In this document: positions 7,251 to 16,617 of the stretch, one piece after another
Layout of the letters: every line of letters begins with the position of its first letter
Numbering within the stretch: position 1 is the stretch's first letter
NCBI GenBank assembly: GCA_019112785.1
Contig: DXIQ01000031.1
Coordinates: forward strand, 1-53,110
Length of the DNA stretch: 53,110 nucleotides
Direction of reading: 5' to 3'
DNA from: Candidatus Blautia stercorigallinarum
GTDB lineage: Bacteria > Bacillota > Clostridia > Lachnospirales > Lachnospiraceae
Program-made: the position numbers and the translations under genes
Notes under the pieces: generated by a model
Seen by the model: only the letters and a program-made list of their open reading frames with translations
What the model was told of the DNA's origin: nothing
The model's database searches: none

Positions 7251-8514
7251 ACGCTATATTATTTTCCTTGTGGGATTATTTATCAACTCTTTCGGGGTAA
7301 GCTTTATCACAAAAGCAGATCTGGGAACCTCGCCTATCTCTTCCATCCCCTATGTGCTTAGTCTGAATTTTCCTTTTACCCTGGGAGAGTTTACTATATT
7401 TTTCAGTCTTCTGCTGATCTTTCTGCAGCTTCTCATACTGCGGAAGAATTTTAAACTGGAACATTTTTTACAGATACCGGTCTCTATTATCTTTGGCTAT
7501 TTTATCGATCTTACAACCTTTATGTTAGGAGCCATGAATCCGGAACTGTATCCTGTAAAACTGATTTCTTTGCTCATCGGCTGTGTGATCCTGGGATTCG
7601 GAGTCTATATGGAAGTGCTGGCAGATGTGGTCATGCTTCCCGGAGAATCCTTTGTCCGGGCTATTGTCCTTACCTGGAAGACGAATTTCGGAAATACAAA
7701 GGTAGCTTTTGACGCTTCTATGACCATTATCGCCGGAGTCCTGTCTCTGTTCTTTTTTCATAAGCTCCAGGGTGTTAGGGAAGGTACTATTATCGCAGCC
7801 CTTTTAGTGGGATTTATTGCCAGACTCTTCGGACGGCTTCTTGCCTTTTTGCCTGCCATGCTCTATCCGGAATCATCAGGGAAAAAAGAGGAAGAAAGTC
7901 TCCGGGAACCGGAAGCCCACTGGACCATCGCTATCGGCCGTCAATATGGCTGCGGCGGACATGAGATCGGCCAAAAACTGGCGGAGAAACTGGGATATAA
8001 GTTTTATGATGGGGAAATTATTGAGATGATCGCCGGAACTACCGGCTATTCCAGAAAATTTATTAAAGACCGGGAAGAAAAAATGACAAACAGTCTTCTT
8101 TACGATCTGGTCAATCAGATGTATGCCTATTCTCCGGATACCCCTGCGCCAAAAGATGAAATCTTCCAGGCAGAATCCCAGGCTATCCAAAAACTGGCAG
8201 AAAAAGAAAACTGTGTTATCATCGGCAGATGTTCTGATTTTGTCCTGAAAGATCATTCCCATTGTCTTCGGGTATTCTTAGGGAGTTCCTTTAAAGACAG
8301 AGTTGAAAAGCTGGCGCAGTCCAATAATCTTTCTCAAAAAGAAGCAGAACAGGAAATCCGTCTGGAAGACAGGCGCCGCCGGGATAATTATCGCTACTAT
8401 ACCCGGCAGCCCTGGGGATTTTCTCCAAACTATCACCTTTCACTGGACACCAGTCTTGGAACCGATTACTGTGTAGATCTTATTCTTCAGACTCTGTCTC
8501 GCCTCCAGAAGTGA
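7234..8514 (+). CDS. YczE/YitT-like membrane protein fused to a cytidylate-kinase-like domain
   Basis: 426 residues in two parts. Residues 1-212 form a five- to six-helix membrane domain of the YczE/DUF6198 type (FGVSFITKADLGTSPISSIPYVLS is the characteristic N-terminal loop). Residues about 228-426 are a cytidylate-kinase-like domain (PF13189 group): WTIAIGRQYGCGGHEIGQ, YKFYDGEII, IIGRCSDFVL and RLEDRRRR-like stretches; the usual GxxGxGK Walker lysine is replaced by the GCGGHEIG form typical of this subgroup. A 15-residue Glu/Lys-rich linker joins them. Overlaps marR by 17 bp and its 3' end overlaps the convergent dacA gene by 35 bp. Function of the fusion is unknown; it may sense or phosphorylate a small molecule at the membrane. 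Confidence 0.85.
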   Translation: MTEKIKRYIIFLVGLFINSFGVSFITKADLGTSPISSIPYVLSLNFPFTLGEFTIFFSLLLIFLQLLILRKNFKLEHFLQIPVSIIFGYFIDLTTFMLGAMNPELYPVKLISLLIGCVILGFGVYMEVLADVVMLPGESFVRAIVLTWKTNFGNTKVAFDASMTIIAGVLSLFFFHKLQGVREGTIIAALLVGFIARLFGRLLAFLPAMLYPESSGKKEEESLREPEAHWTIAIGRQYGCGGHEIGQKLAEKLGYKFYDGEIIEMIAGTTGYSRKFIKDREEKMTNSLLYDLVNQMYAYSPDTPAPKDEIFQAESQAIQKLAEKENCVIIGRCSDFVLKDHSHCLRVFLGSSFKDRVEKLAQSNNLSQKEAEQEIRLEDRRRRDNYRYYTRQPWGFSPNYHLSLDTSLGTDYCVDLILQTLSRLQK

Positions 8515-9517
8515 TGGTGTCCGGCTGTGTCAGTTCTGCAAGCTGTCCGTAAACAGATACAGCGTCTAAGATATGATACGGATCTGTATCATGACTTCCA
8601 TCTGCATGCGCAGTAACCAATACATAAGACTTTCCATTTACCTCTCCCAGGCTTGCCAGACACAGGCCTGCGTCTGAGGTAAATCCAGTCTTCCCTCCCT
8701 GTATGTAAGGATCCTGTATCCCGGCTTCTTCCATAGTCTCAAACATAGAACTGTGGAAAGTAAAGCCCTGGGTGTGCAGGTTTGTAGGCGCCACACTATA
8801 GGTCTTTGTAGTAAAGATCTCACGGAATGTCTGATTTTTCAGAGTTTCCTCAAGGATACATGCTATATCTTCAACACTGGAGTAGTGGTTAACGTCCTGC
8901 AGTCCTGTAGTGTTTGTAAAATGGGTATGGGTCAATTCCAGATCTGCAGCTTTTTCATTCATTTTCTCAACAAAAGCTTCCTCAGAACCTGCGATATTCT
9001 GTGCAAGAGCCGCACAGCACTCTCCGCCTGAAGGCAGAAGCGCGCCATAAAGGAGATCCTGATAAGTGGCGGTTTCTCCCGGTTCAAAGCCTGCCATGGA
9101 TGCTCCCTCTTCATATAATGGAGGGAAGATATCCGGACTGAGAGTTACAGAAGCGCTGATATCTTCAATGTTTTCCAGAGCGACCAGTACCGTCATCATT
9201 TTCGTAAGGGAAGCCGGATATATGATCTGACTGGGGTTCCTTTTGGCCAGGACTTCTCCGGTATCCAGATCTATCAGTATGGCACTGGTGCTGTATAGAT
9301 CAGACAGATCCACCGTTTTTTCTTCTTTCTCTTTTTCTTCCTTTTCTGCTTCTGCCTGGATCCTACTGGCTTCCAAAGCCTCTTCTCTTGCTTTATTGCT
9401 CCGCTGGACCAGGAACAAAATCCCTACCATCAGGATCAACACCAGGAAAATCCCGATTTCCAGTATGGGATATCTTTTCTTTTTCCTTTTTTTCCTTCGT
9501 TTTACATTTTTACTCAT
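8480..9517 (-). CDS. D-alanyl-D-alanine carboxypeptidase (S11, DacA/PBP5-like)
   Basis: 345 residues. A basic N-terminus, one membrane anchor at about 17-37, a charged coiled linker (41-68), then the S11 peptidase. The three active-site motifs are SLTK (103-106), SGG (163-165) in LLPSGGECCAAL, and KTG (276-278). S11 enzymes trim the terminal D-Ala from peptidoglycan stem peptides outside the membrane. The second motif normally reads SGN; the SGG/SGA-ECC variant occurs in clostridial members, so activity is still likely. The PBP5 C-terminal beta domain is missing; the protein ends after the catalytic domain in an acidic tail. The stop lies within the last 35 bp of the convergent membrane/kinase gene. 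Confidence 0.92.
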   Translation of the reverse strand: MSKNVKRRKKRKKKRYPILEIGIFLVLILMVGILFLVQRSNKAREEALEASRIQAEAEKEEKEKEEKTVDLSDLYSTSAILIDLDTGEVLAKRNPSQIIYPASLTKMMTVLVALENIEDISASVTLSPDIFPPLYEEGASMAGFEPGETATYQDLLYGALLPSGGECCAALAQNIAGSEEAFVEKMNEKAADLELTHTHFTNTTGLQDVNHYSSVEDIACILEETLKNQTFREIFTTKTYSVAPTNLHTQGFTFHSSMFETMEEAGIQDPYIQGGKTGFTSDAGLCLASLGEVNGKSYVLVTAHADGSHDTDPYHILDAVSVYGQLAELTQPDTITSGGETESEE

Positions 9518-9606
9518 TTTTACTGCTCATCCCTTTCCATTGACTTTCCTATTATAGAATAAAAATGTCACTGAAAAAGGGCGATATGATTAAAATTTTA
9601 TTAAAT

Positions 9607-10026
9607 TCATGTGAATTCACGTTTTTTTCTTTTCCCCAGACACTTTACACACCAGAGGATCTGAAGCAGCAGACTTACCCCGGCAATACTCATAGCAATA
9701 AGATATACCATGGAGGTAAAAGAGTCCCCCTGGAACCTGGCGTATAAGAAAAGCCCTCCGGATATCAGTATGAAAAAAGGAATAGGAATAGTCCAGAAGA
9801 TCACCACTGCTGCCAGGATATACCGCATAACCTCTATATGAAGATAATAGAAGATAAGAGGGATCAGATAAAAGGCAGCGATAAGAACCAGATTTCTCCA
9901 CATAGCCGGTTCCCCGAAACTAGTGCCCTTTCCGGCCACAGGCGTGAGAGAAATACCTGCCAGTGTAAGCTCATATGCCGCCAGGGCAGCCAGCGTCCAT
10001 TTTCCTATAGATTTTTTTGCTCCCAT
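9607..10026 (-). CDS. Small four-helix membrane protein, unknown function
   Basis: 139 residues with four hydrophobic stretches (about 9-30, 45-62, 66-90, 104-127) and a basic C-terminal tail (KCLGKRKKREFT). I do not recognise a family. Start ATG at 10026 is preceded by GGAGGCTTTTATTAT. It is divergent from the LytTR regulator and downstream is the dacA upstream region; the gene may be controlled by the adjacent two-component system, but nothing in the sequence proves it. Confidence 0.7.
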   Translation of the reverse strand: MGAKKSIGKWTLAALAAYELTLAGISLTPVAGKGTSFGEPAMWRNLVLIAAFYLIPLIFYYLHIEVMRYILAAVVIFWTIPIPFFILISGGLFLYARFQGDSFTSMVYLIAMSIAGVSLLLQILWCVKCLGKRKKREFT

Positions 10027-10132
10027 ATAATAAAAGCCTCCTTTTTTCTTTCAGTGTACAAAGAAAAATCAGGAGAATTTTCAAATTGTAAGAAATGGAG
10101 GAAAAGTTGTCAGAACTGACGGCAAGATCCTG

Positions 10133-10161
10133 TTGAGAAATTTTCCGGCTGTTTATATAAT
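10133..10161 (+). promoter_or_regulatory. Promoter of the LytTR regulator/GHKL kinase operon
   Basis: -35 TTGAGA (10133-10138), 17-bp spacer, -10 TATAAT (10156-10161), 38 bp before the regulator start. A near-consensus housekeeping promoter. Confidence 0.75.
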
Positions 10162-10198
10162 GATACATATGAAATAGATGGCATATGAGGTATGACTT

Positions 10199-10906
10199 AT
10201 GAAAATTGCAGTGTGCGAAGACGATATCACAACCCAGTCTATTCTGGAAAGCTATCTGGAAGAATATCCGGCAGACCTGGAATGGGAAATTTTTTCTTCC
10301 GGGGAGGAACTGCTGGAATATATTGAAAAAGGAAAGGACTATTTTTCTCTATATTTTATGGATATTTCCCTGCCGGGAATAGACGGGATTCAGACCTGCG
10401 CCCGGATCCGCAAGAGAGATCAGAAAGCCCTGATCGTTTTTGTGACAGATTACAAAGAATATGTATACGAAGTTTTTCAGGTACTGCCCTTCCGCTTCCT
10501 GATCAAACCAGTGAAAAGAAAAGCTTTTTTTAAGGTCCTGGGCGAAGCCATGGAATTTCTCCGGCTTCATGACAAACGGCTTACCTTCCATATCCGGCAG
10601 ACCCTCTATGAGATCCCCTGGGGTGAAATCCTGTACCTGGAAGGAGACCTTCGGAAGATCCATCTCCATACGGTAGTGGGAGAATATACCTTCTACGGAA
10701 AGCTGGAAAAGCTGAAAGAACAGCTCTCCCCCGGAGGTTTTTTCCAGTGTCACAAATCCTATGTGGTGAATCCGGAATATATCCGGGCTTCCAGGGATAC
10801 ATCCATTATTCTCAGAAACGGTGAGGAGATTCCCGTAAGCAAAAGCTTCCGGAAAGAAGCAAAAGAAAAACATCTGCAGTATCTGAAAGGAAGATGGGGA
10901 CAATGA
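10199..10906 (+). CDS. LytTR-family response regulator (AgrA-like)
   Basis: 235 residues. Receiver domain at 1-120 with acidic pocket E7-D8-D9, phosphoacceptor D55 in FMDISLPGIDG and the conserved Lys in FLIKPVKR; LytTR DNA-binding domain at about 135-232 (LYEIPWGEILYLEGDLRKIHLHT, FFQCHKSYVVNPEYI). This class activates promoters with paired direct repeats and often regulates peptide signalling or bacteriocin and exporter genes. Its stop overlaps the kinase start (ATGA at 10903-10906). Obvious target candidates are the convergent ABC exporter and the upstream four-helix membrane protein. Confidence 0.95.
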   Translation: MKIAVCEDDITTQSILESYLEEYPADLEWEIFSSGEELLEYIEKGKDYFSLYFMDISLPGIDGIQTCARIRKRDQKALIVFVTDYKEYVYEVFQVLPFRFLIKPVKRKAFFKVLGEAMEFLRLHDKRLTFHIRQTLYEIPWGEILYLEGDLRKIHLHTVVGEYTFYGKLEKLKEQLSPGGFFQCHKSYVVNPEYIRASRDTSIILRNGEEIPVSKSFRKEAKEKHLQYLKGRWGQ

Positions 10907-12204
10907 ATTTTCAATTTGCAGCTTTAGCATTAAACTTTATGTTCGATATTTTTCTGTACGCAGTAACCCTTTGTGTTTTTACCGCACTCTTAAACCGTAT
11001 CTTCGGAAAACCGGGACCGTATCTGAAATGGATACAGGGCGGTCTTTTCCTGGCAGGAATTTTTCTGCTGATCCTGTTTGATCTTATCTCTATCCAGGGT
11101 TCCCGGTTCTATGAGCTGTCTATGGCAGAGGTCCCCCTCTGTCTTTTTCTCCTGCTCTCTTATTCCGGCAGCCGGCAGAAAAAGCTTTTCTTTGCCTTTT
11201 CCCTCTTCACACTGACCGTCTTCTACCTGTTTTGCCTGAACGACCTTACCAATCTTCTGCATCATGGACTGAACCGTTATCTGCCCTTTTACCAGATTCA
11301 GTTATTCTATCATATCTTCCTCTGGCTGATCCTTTTTCTCTGCCAGAAGCTTAGCGGCAGCTTTGAAGAAAACATCTTTCTTCCTCCATCTCTCTGGGGA
11401 TTCCTGTTTGGTATTTCCGGTGCTCTTTTACTGATCGCATTGGGTTTTCTGCCTCTGGTGGTCTCTTCCTCTATAGGATATAACCGGAAAATGTTTCTTC
11501 ACCTGGGTCTGATGCTCCTTCTTCTGGGATTAAATTACTGCCTTTTTGCCCTGTATAAAAGATTCTATCTCTATGGAGCAAAGGCCAGAGAGGCCGCTCT
11601 TACCCGGCAGCAGTTAGAATATCAGGAAAAATATTACCGGGAATATCTTCACACCACAGGAGAAATACGCAGGCTCCGCCACGATATGAGAAACCACCTG
11701 AGGACTGCCGCTGCTCTCTATGCCCAGGGGAAAGGCCAGGAGCTGGAAAACTACCTGGAAACTTCCCAGAAAGAACTGACGGATTACGAAAACTTTGTAA
11801 TGACCGGGAACCCCTGCCTGGATACCGTGCTGAACCTGAAGCTCCAGGAAGCCAGACAGAAAAATATCTGCTGTCTGACTCAGCTTACTGTACCGGAAAA
11901 CTGTGTGTTCCTGGATTTTTCCGATACAGTGACCATATTTGGAAATCTCCTGGATAATGCTGTAGCCTCCTCAATGGATTTTCTGGCGCCTGGCGCTCCG
12001 GTTCCTGAGATCCGGCTGTCTCTGATCTATCAGGAAGGGAATCTCCTCCTCCACATGGACAACCCCTGCAGGGCCGGACAGAAGCCCCCTTATGGAATCG
12101 GCATGAAAAATGTAGAGTCCCGGGTGGAGAAATATCAGGGGACCCTTGTGACAGAGGTCAGAGAAGGTCGCTATTATACAGATATATTGCTGTATGGATC
12201 ATAA
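10903..12204 (+). CDS. GHKL sensor histidine kinase (AgrC/ComD type)
   Basis: 433 residues from 10903. Six or seven N-terminal membrane helices (to about 220), a short coiled region, the phosphorylation motif RRLRHDMRNHLR (His about 260), and a GHKL ATPase domain with the N-box IFGNLLDNAV and G-box YGIGMKNV. Start 10903 has AGGAAG 9 nt upstream and overlaps the regulator stop by 4 bp; an ATG 9 bp earlier is too close to that site. Multi-helix sensors of this class usually sense peptides or membrane-associated signals. Cognate partner of the upstream LytTR regulator. Confidence 0.93.
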   Translation: MNFQFAALALNFMFDIFLYAVTLCVFTALLNRIFGKPGPYLKWIQGGLFLAGIFLLILFDLISIQGSRFYELSMAEVPLCLFLLLSYSGSRQKKLFFAFSLFTLTVFYLFCLNDLTNLLHHGLNRYLPFYQIQLFYHIFLWLILFLCQKLSGSFEENIFLPPSLWGFLFGISGALLLIALGFLPLVVSSSIGYNRKMFLHLGLMLLLLGLNYCLFALYKRFYLYGAKAREAALTRQQLEYQEKYYREYLHTTGEIRRLRHDMRNHLRTAAALYAQGKGQELENYLETSQKELTDYENFVMTGNPCLDTVLNLKLQEARQKNICCLTQLTVPENCVFLDFSDTVTIFGNLLDNAVASSMDFLAPGAPVPEIRLSLIYQEGNLLLHMDNPCRAGQKPPYGIGMKNVESRVEKYQGTLVTEVREGRYYTDILLYGS

Positions 12205-12250
12205 AAACTTATCCAAGTACTTTCACCTGATAAACAGCTTATATCTTATA

Positions 12251-14842
12251 CTATTTATCCTGCTCAATAGTCTGCTTATAAAGAAATCTTGGAATGGTTA
12301 TGCAGATTCCCAGCAAAACCAGCAGTATCCCGGCCATTTCTTTTATAGGGTAGTAGAATACAAAATAGGAAATTTTCGTTTTCATAAACCAGCCGACACC
12401 CCTTATCAGTATGGAGCCGATTGTTGTCAAAAAAGTGAATAACATCAGCCAGGTGAGCAGGCCTTCCGCAAGAAACATTTTCTGGAGCTGCTTCTTCGTC
12501 ATTCCTATACTTCTCATAATAGAGCAGTCCTTCTTCCTGAGTATCATATCGGCTACTCTTACATTCAGAAAATTCAGGATTCCAATAAAGATCAAACAGC
12601 CGCTGATCACCAGCAATAGCAGCCGGCTTGTCTGAATATAATTCTGTTCTTTTACAAGGAGATCTGATTTACATTCTACCTGCAGCAGATTTAATTTGTC
12701 AGAATATCCTGTCTCTGCCTGAAATTCCATATTTTTCTTCTGGATTAGATCTTTTAACCGGGACTTTATAGAATTTTCCTGCTTTCCTTCTACATCGAAG
12801 CTGACAGCAAAAGTCTGTGGCGTTAATTTTTTTGCCAGTTTCCCGTAGGTATCCTCTGTAACAAGGAGAATATTGGTATTTCTTCCATCCCAACACAAAT
12901 TTAGATCCGGAAATTGTTCTTCTGTAATGTCCAGATATCCGCAATTTACCAGTGTTTCCGGAACCTGTCCGGACATTTCAGTTCCAACCGGAACAAGATC
13001 GTAAACTTCTATTTCTTTTCCAACTTGCTGCATAGCATTTTCTGCAACAGTTTCTGACAACCTATGGTCATGGAGAAGAAATGTACCGTTTTCATATTCA
13101 AAAGTTTCCCAGTCTGCCCTCTGCTCCTGTTTTTGGATATATGCCTGGAGTTTCTTCTTCTCCACAGAAGTGATCGTCTGGACTACTGTTGCCGCTTCTT
13201 CTCCGTTGCTTAATAATTTAATACTTTCTCTCCCGTTTGTCCCGATAATAGGGTAAAATCCAAGAAGCTGGGATTCATTTCCCATACTGTTTCCGGCAGT
13301 CCATTCTATATCTTCCAGCAGGTCTTTTGAAAAAAAGACCATGTTTTCCGTATCTGGAGATGTTTCCATTAATGTTTGGCAAGCTTCCTGTGTAATGCCG
13401 ATCCGGAAATCCGGCTCTTTTAAAAAACGGTTCTGGATATCAACGCCTCGTACTATCACGGAAGAGGCAAGGGCTATTCCGCACCCTATGGTCAATGAGA
13501 TAATTGTAATGAAAAAAGCCTTTCTGCTTCGGAATAAATATTTTCTGGCCAAATAGATTTCCGGGTGTCTTCTGTGGCTTTTAAGGCTCTTCATTTTATG
13601 AGCTTTTTCTTGACCTTTTGTTAAAGGTATTTCCTCATAATTCAGACATTCCAGAGGACTTAGATGGCTGATCTTTCTTTTGACGAAAAAAACTGCCAAA
13701 CATATGGTGACAGCAGCCGGGACCATAGCTATGAGAAGAAAAACCGGGTGAAAAAGAGAGAGTCTTTCTAATTCCGAAGCCTGTTCCAGATACATCTTTT
13801 TGATCACCAATGGCAGGATAACCAACACTGCAAGAACCCCTGCCATACCTCCGGTAAAACTTCCTTTCGCAGCGATTTCTAACATCTGCCGAAACATCAC
13901 TTTGATAATCTGCTTTTGCTGTACTCCGATCACTTCCAAAAGACCGTATTGCCGCAGGTCTTCTGCCAATGAAAGATTTAAAATATTATAGACACATAAA
14001 AACATACACAGCAGGATCAGAAAGGAAAATACAACTGCAAATCCCAAGCTTCCCATCATACCTTCTACTGCCCGGTAAAAAGCAGAGTCTGTACTTACAA
14101 TTCTTTGATCTTCTGTTAAGCGGACATCTTCTTTTAACTTGTTTTCTATCTGAATACCGCTAAGCCCATGACTCCGGGTATCCAGCAGTACTCTGCAGGA
14201 GTCCCAGTTGATCCCATTTTCTGTCAGTTTCTTTTCTGACAAAAATGCAATGGAGGAAGCCGCCGATGCATTCTGGTAATCAGTAAAATAGCCGGAAAGA
14301 TGGAATGCCTGCTCTCCGGTCCCATCACTGCGGAAAATATCATTCCAGTAAAAGTCCAGATCTAATTCCATTCCGATCTGTGGTTCTGAAATTCCCAAAT
14401 ACTCCAATGTTTTGGCAGAAAGCATAATATCATTTTCCTGTTCGGGATAGCTTCCCACAATCTGTGTATATGCCGGAGAGAGCATTTCCTGAAATCCGGT
14501 TTCGTCTGCTGCCACGCAGTCGCAGTATTTTATATTTTGATCCAATAATTTTCCGGCAAATTTTTCCTTTCCGGTTTTGGCTATGTAGGGCAGGGATTTT
14601 AACTGCTCTGCCATTTCTTCTGTTCCATTTTCTATATATACAGATACAGCCATTCCGTCTGCCCGGATGTTTTTTTGAATATCGGTCTGTATCTTTCCAT
14701 AGGCAAAACTTAAAATACAAAAGATCACACTTACAGTAAGGGTAACTGCCAGGAACAAGAGACGGTTCTTACCTCTATTTTGTTTCCTATAAGAATCCAG
14801 AAGCACCTGCTGTGCGGTCCGATCATAATTATACTTTTTCAT
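12251..14842 (-). CDS. FtsX-type ABC transporter permease, two-repeat
   Basis: 863 residues. One N-terminal helix (about 25-48), a large outside domain, a three-helix FtsX block (about 270-400), a fourth helix at about 440-465, a second outside domain, and a final FtsX block, the layout of the BceB/MacB-like permeases with two FtsX repeats (10 helices). Such proteins export or shed lipophilic peptides or act as mechanotransmitters. I start at ATG 14842 (AAGGA 9 nt upstream); a TTG 9 bp earlier is possible. Overlaps the ATPase gene by 14 bp, so the two form one transporter. Converges on the GHKL kinase gene with 46 bp between. Confidence 0.88.
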   Translation of the reverse strand: MKKYNYDRTAQQVLLDSYRKQNRGKNRLLFLAVTLTVSVIFCILSFAYGKIQTDIQKNIRADGMAVSVYIENGTEEMAEQLKSLPYIAKTGKEKFAGKLLDQNIKYCDCVAADETGFQEMLSPAYTQIVGSYPEQENDIMLSAKTLEYLGISEPQIGMELDLDFYWNDIFRSDGTGEQAFHLSGYFTDYQNASAASSIAFLSEKKLTENGINWDSCRVLLDTRSHGLSGIQIENKLKEDVRLTEDQRIVSTDSAFYRAVEGMMGSLGFAVVFSFLILLCMFLCVYNILNLSLAEDLRQYGLLEVIGVQQKQIIKVMFRQMLEIAAKGSFTGGMAGVLAVLVILPLVIKKMYLEQASELERLSLFHPVFLLIAMVPAAVTICLAVFFVKRKISHLSPLECLNYEEIPLTKGQEKAHKMKSLKSHRRHPEIYLARKYLFRSRKAFFITIISLTIGCGIALASSVIVRGVDIQNRFLKEPDFRIGITQEACQTLMETSPDTENMVFFSKDLLEDIEWTAGNSMGNESQLLGFYPIIGTNGRESIKLLSNGEEAATVVQTITSVEKKKLQAYIQKQEQRADWETFEYENGTFLLHDHRLSETVAENAMQQVGKEIEVYDLVPVGTEMSGQVPETLVNCGYLDITEEQFPDLNLCWDGRNTNILLVTEDTYGKLAKKLTPQTFAVSFDVEGKQENSIKSRLKDLIQKKNMEFQAETGYSDKLNLLQVECKSDLLVKEQNYIQTSRLLLLVISGCLIFIGILNFLNVRVADMILRKKDCSIMRSIGMTKKQLQKMFLAEGLLTWLMLFTFLTTIGSILIRGVGWFMKTKISYFVFYYPIKEMAGILLVLLGICITIPRFLYKQTIEQDK

Positions 14843-15506
14843 TTTCCACAATCCTTCCGTCTTTCATGGAGATAATCCGGTCAGCCATGGCGGCAACTGT
14901 TTTATCATGAGTGACGATCAGTAAGGTCTGCCTGTACTTTCTGCAGGTCTCTTTTAAAAGTTTCATCACAGAGGCTCTGGTTTTGGAATCCAGATTACCA
15001 GTTAACTCATCTCCTAAAAGAATTGCAGGACGGGTAAAAATTGCCCTGGCAATAGCTGCTCTCTGCTGCTGCCCGCCGGACAGGGTATCCGGCGTTTGAA
15101 AAAGTTTATCCTGGATTTCCAGATCCTCTGCCAGCCGGAAAACTTCTTCTTTATCGATTTTCCGATCCATCAGTTTTGCAGGAAGGACAATATTCTCAAA
15201 TATATTCATGGCAGGGATCAGATTATATTTCTGAAAAATAAAACCAATATGCTGCCGTCGAAAACAAGTCTGCTCCTCTGCAGATAATTGGGTAATATCC
15301 ACATCATCTACATAAACCACTCCATGGGTAGGATACTCCAGACCTCCGATCAAATTTAATAATGTGGTCTTTCCGCTTCCCGAAGCTCCTACAACTGCTG
15401 CAAATTCTTCTTTCCTAATGGTAAGCGATACATTGTCCACTGCTTTAATATAACTTTCTCCATCTCCATACTCTTTTGTAAGAGAAATTGCTTTCACCGC
15501 AGCCAT
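14829..15506 (-). CDS. ABC transporter ATP-binding protein (MacB/LolD-like)
   Basis: 225 residues. Walker A GASGSGKTT (40-48), Q-loop IFQKYNLIPAMN, signature LSGGQQQR, Walker B region AILLGDELTGNLDS and the switch His in IVTHD. Most relatives read [11 protein letters not shown]; here it is LLGDELTGNLD, with Gly for Ala and Leu for Pro, while the catalytic D-E pair is intact. Start has GAGAGGGGGAAATTAA upstream. Partner of the overlapping two-repeat permease. Transport direction is outward or mechanical for this class; substrate unknown, though antimicrobial peptides are a usual theme near LytTR systems. Confidence 0.93.
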   Translation of the reverse strand: MAAVKAISLTKEYGDGESYIKAVDNVSLTIRKEEFAAVVGASGSGKTTLLNLIGGLEYPTHGVVYVDDVDITQLSAEEQTCFRRQHIGFIFQKYNLIPAMNIFENIVLPAKLMDRKIDKEEVFRLAEDLEIQDKLFQTPDTLSGGQQQRAAIARAIFTRPAILLGDELTGNLDSKTRASVMKLLKETCRKYRQTLLIVTHDKTVAAMADRIISMKDGRIVENEKV

Positions 15507-15609
15507 TTAATTTCCCCCTCTCCAATCCGTTTCTGCAAGCAGCGGGTATATTCCTCATTTCAGGCCTGCGTTCCAACTGGAAAGCTGTTCCCGATAAAAA
15601 CGCTGCTTC

Positions 15610-16613
15610 TTATAAAACAGGATTTTCCAACAGCGTTACTTTCTGCCTGTCCGCATCCAGCTCCACCCTGCATCCCAAAGGCATGGTCAGCATAGGATGG
15701 GTGTGGCAGCAGTCAAATTCTGCCAGGACAGGGATAGGACAGTCTCCCAGTACCTCCTGAAGGATCTGATATGGCTTTCTCCCTGTCTGGCAGTCATCGA
15801 ACTTCTCGTGTTTGCCCAACAGGATCCCTCCTGCTTTATCGAAAACCCCATTTACTTTCAGAAGAGAAAAGGATCTTTCCACCGTAGCTGCGTCTTTCAG
15901 TGAGTCCTCGATAAAAAGAATATCTCCTTCTTCTATTTCCGGCATATAGGGACTGCCCCAGAAACCTTCCATCGTATTTAGATTGCCGCCTATGAGCCTT
16001 CCCGAGACTTTTCCGGAAGATACGGTTATCATCTGATTTTTATATTTTTCTTTTCCTCTGTCCTGAGTGTCCCAGGGAATAAATTCGTCTGTCCAGAACT
16101 CTCTGGCATAGGAAATTCCCAGGGTATCTCTGCATTTCCCATACAGATATCCTGGAAATACTGCCAGGTAAGGTCTACAAAGGGAGGCAGCTCCCCAAAA
16201 GACGCGGCTGCTACCAGACCGTAAAAGGTCACCAGTCCTGTCCTGGCATAAATTCCTAAAAGCAGGGCCGTCACATCAGAATAGCCGATGATGATCTTTG
16301 GGTGTTTCGCCAGATACTCATAATCAATATACGGCAGCAGAGAATTGGAATTCATTCCGCCGATAGCCGCCATAATGCACTTTACCGAGTCATCATGGAT
16401 CAGCCGGTTCAGCTCTTCTGTCCTCTGTACAATAGAACCGGAACGGTAAAAATCCTGTTTTCCCGTAAGGATCCCTTCCTGGAAGACGAATCCCTTTTTC
16501 TCTAAATAGGACTTTCCTCTCTGGTATCTTTTCTTAGCCGTTACGGTAGCAGGTGAAGAGGGAGAAAAGACAGCCATCTTGTCTCCCGGTCTCAGTCTTG
16601 GCGGTAATATCAT
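15610..16613 (-). pseudogene. Frameshifted S66-family LD-carboxypeptidase (LdcA/MccF-like)
   Basis: Two reading frames together make one S66 peptidase. The first (16613-16029) covers the N-terminal part with PGDKMAVFSPSSPAT and the nucleophile Ser in IGYSDVTALL; the second (16032-15610) covers the C-terminal part with GGNLNT, LFIEDS (Glu) and CHTHPMLTMPLG (His). Reading the other frame upstream of the second ATG gives FWTDEFIPWDTQDRGKEKY, which is family sequence, so the frame breaks at about 16093-16106 in a GAGAG run. The two open frames meet as ATGA at 16029-16032. Family members cleave LD bonds in cytoplasmic muropeptides or detoxify microcin C-like compounds. Either a decayed gene, a sequencing error, or two coupled fragments; I favour the first two. 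Confidence 0.8.
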
Positions 16614-16617
16614 AAAA

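Noticed and set aside
9541..9606. TATAAT at 9556-9551 as a dacA promoter
   Set aside because: The -10 is good but no -35 at proper spacing was found; not listed.
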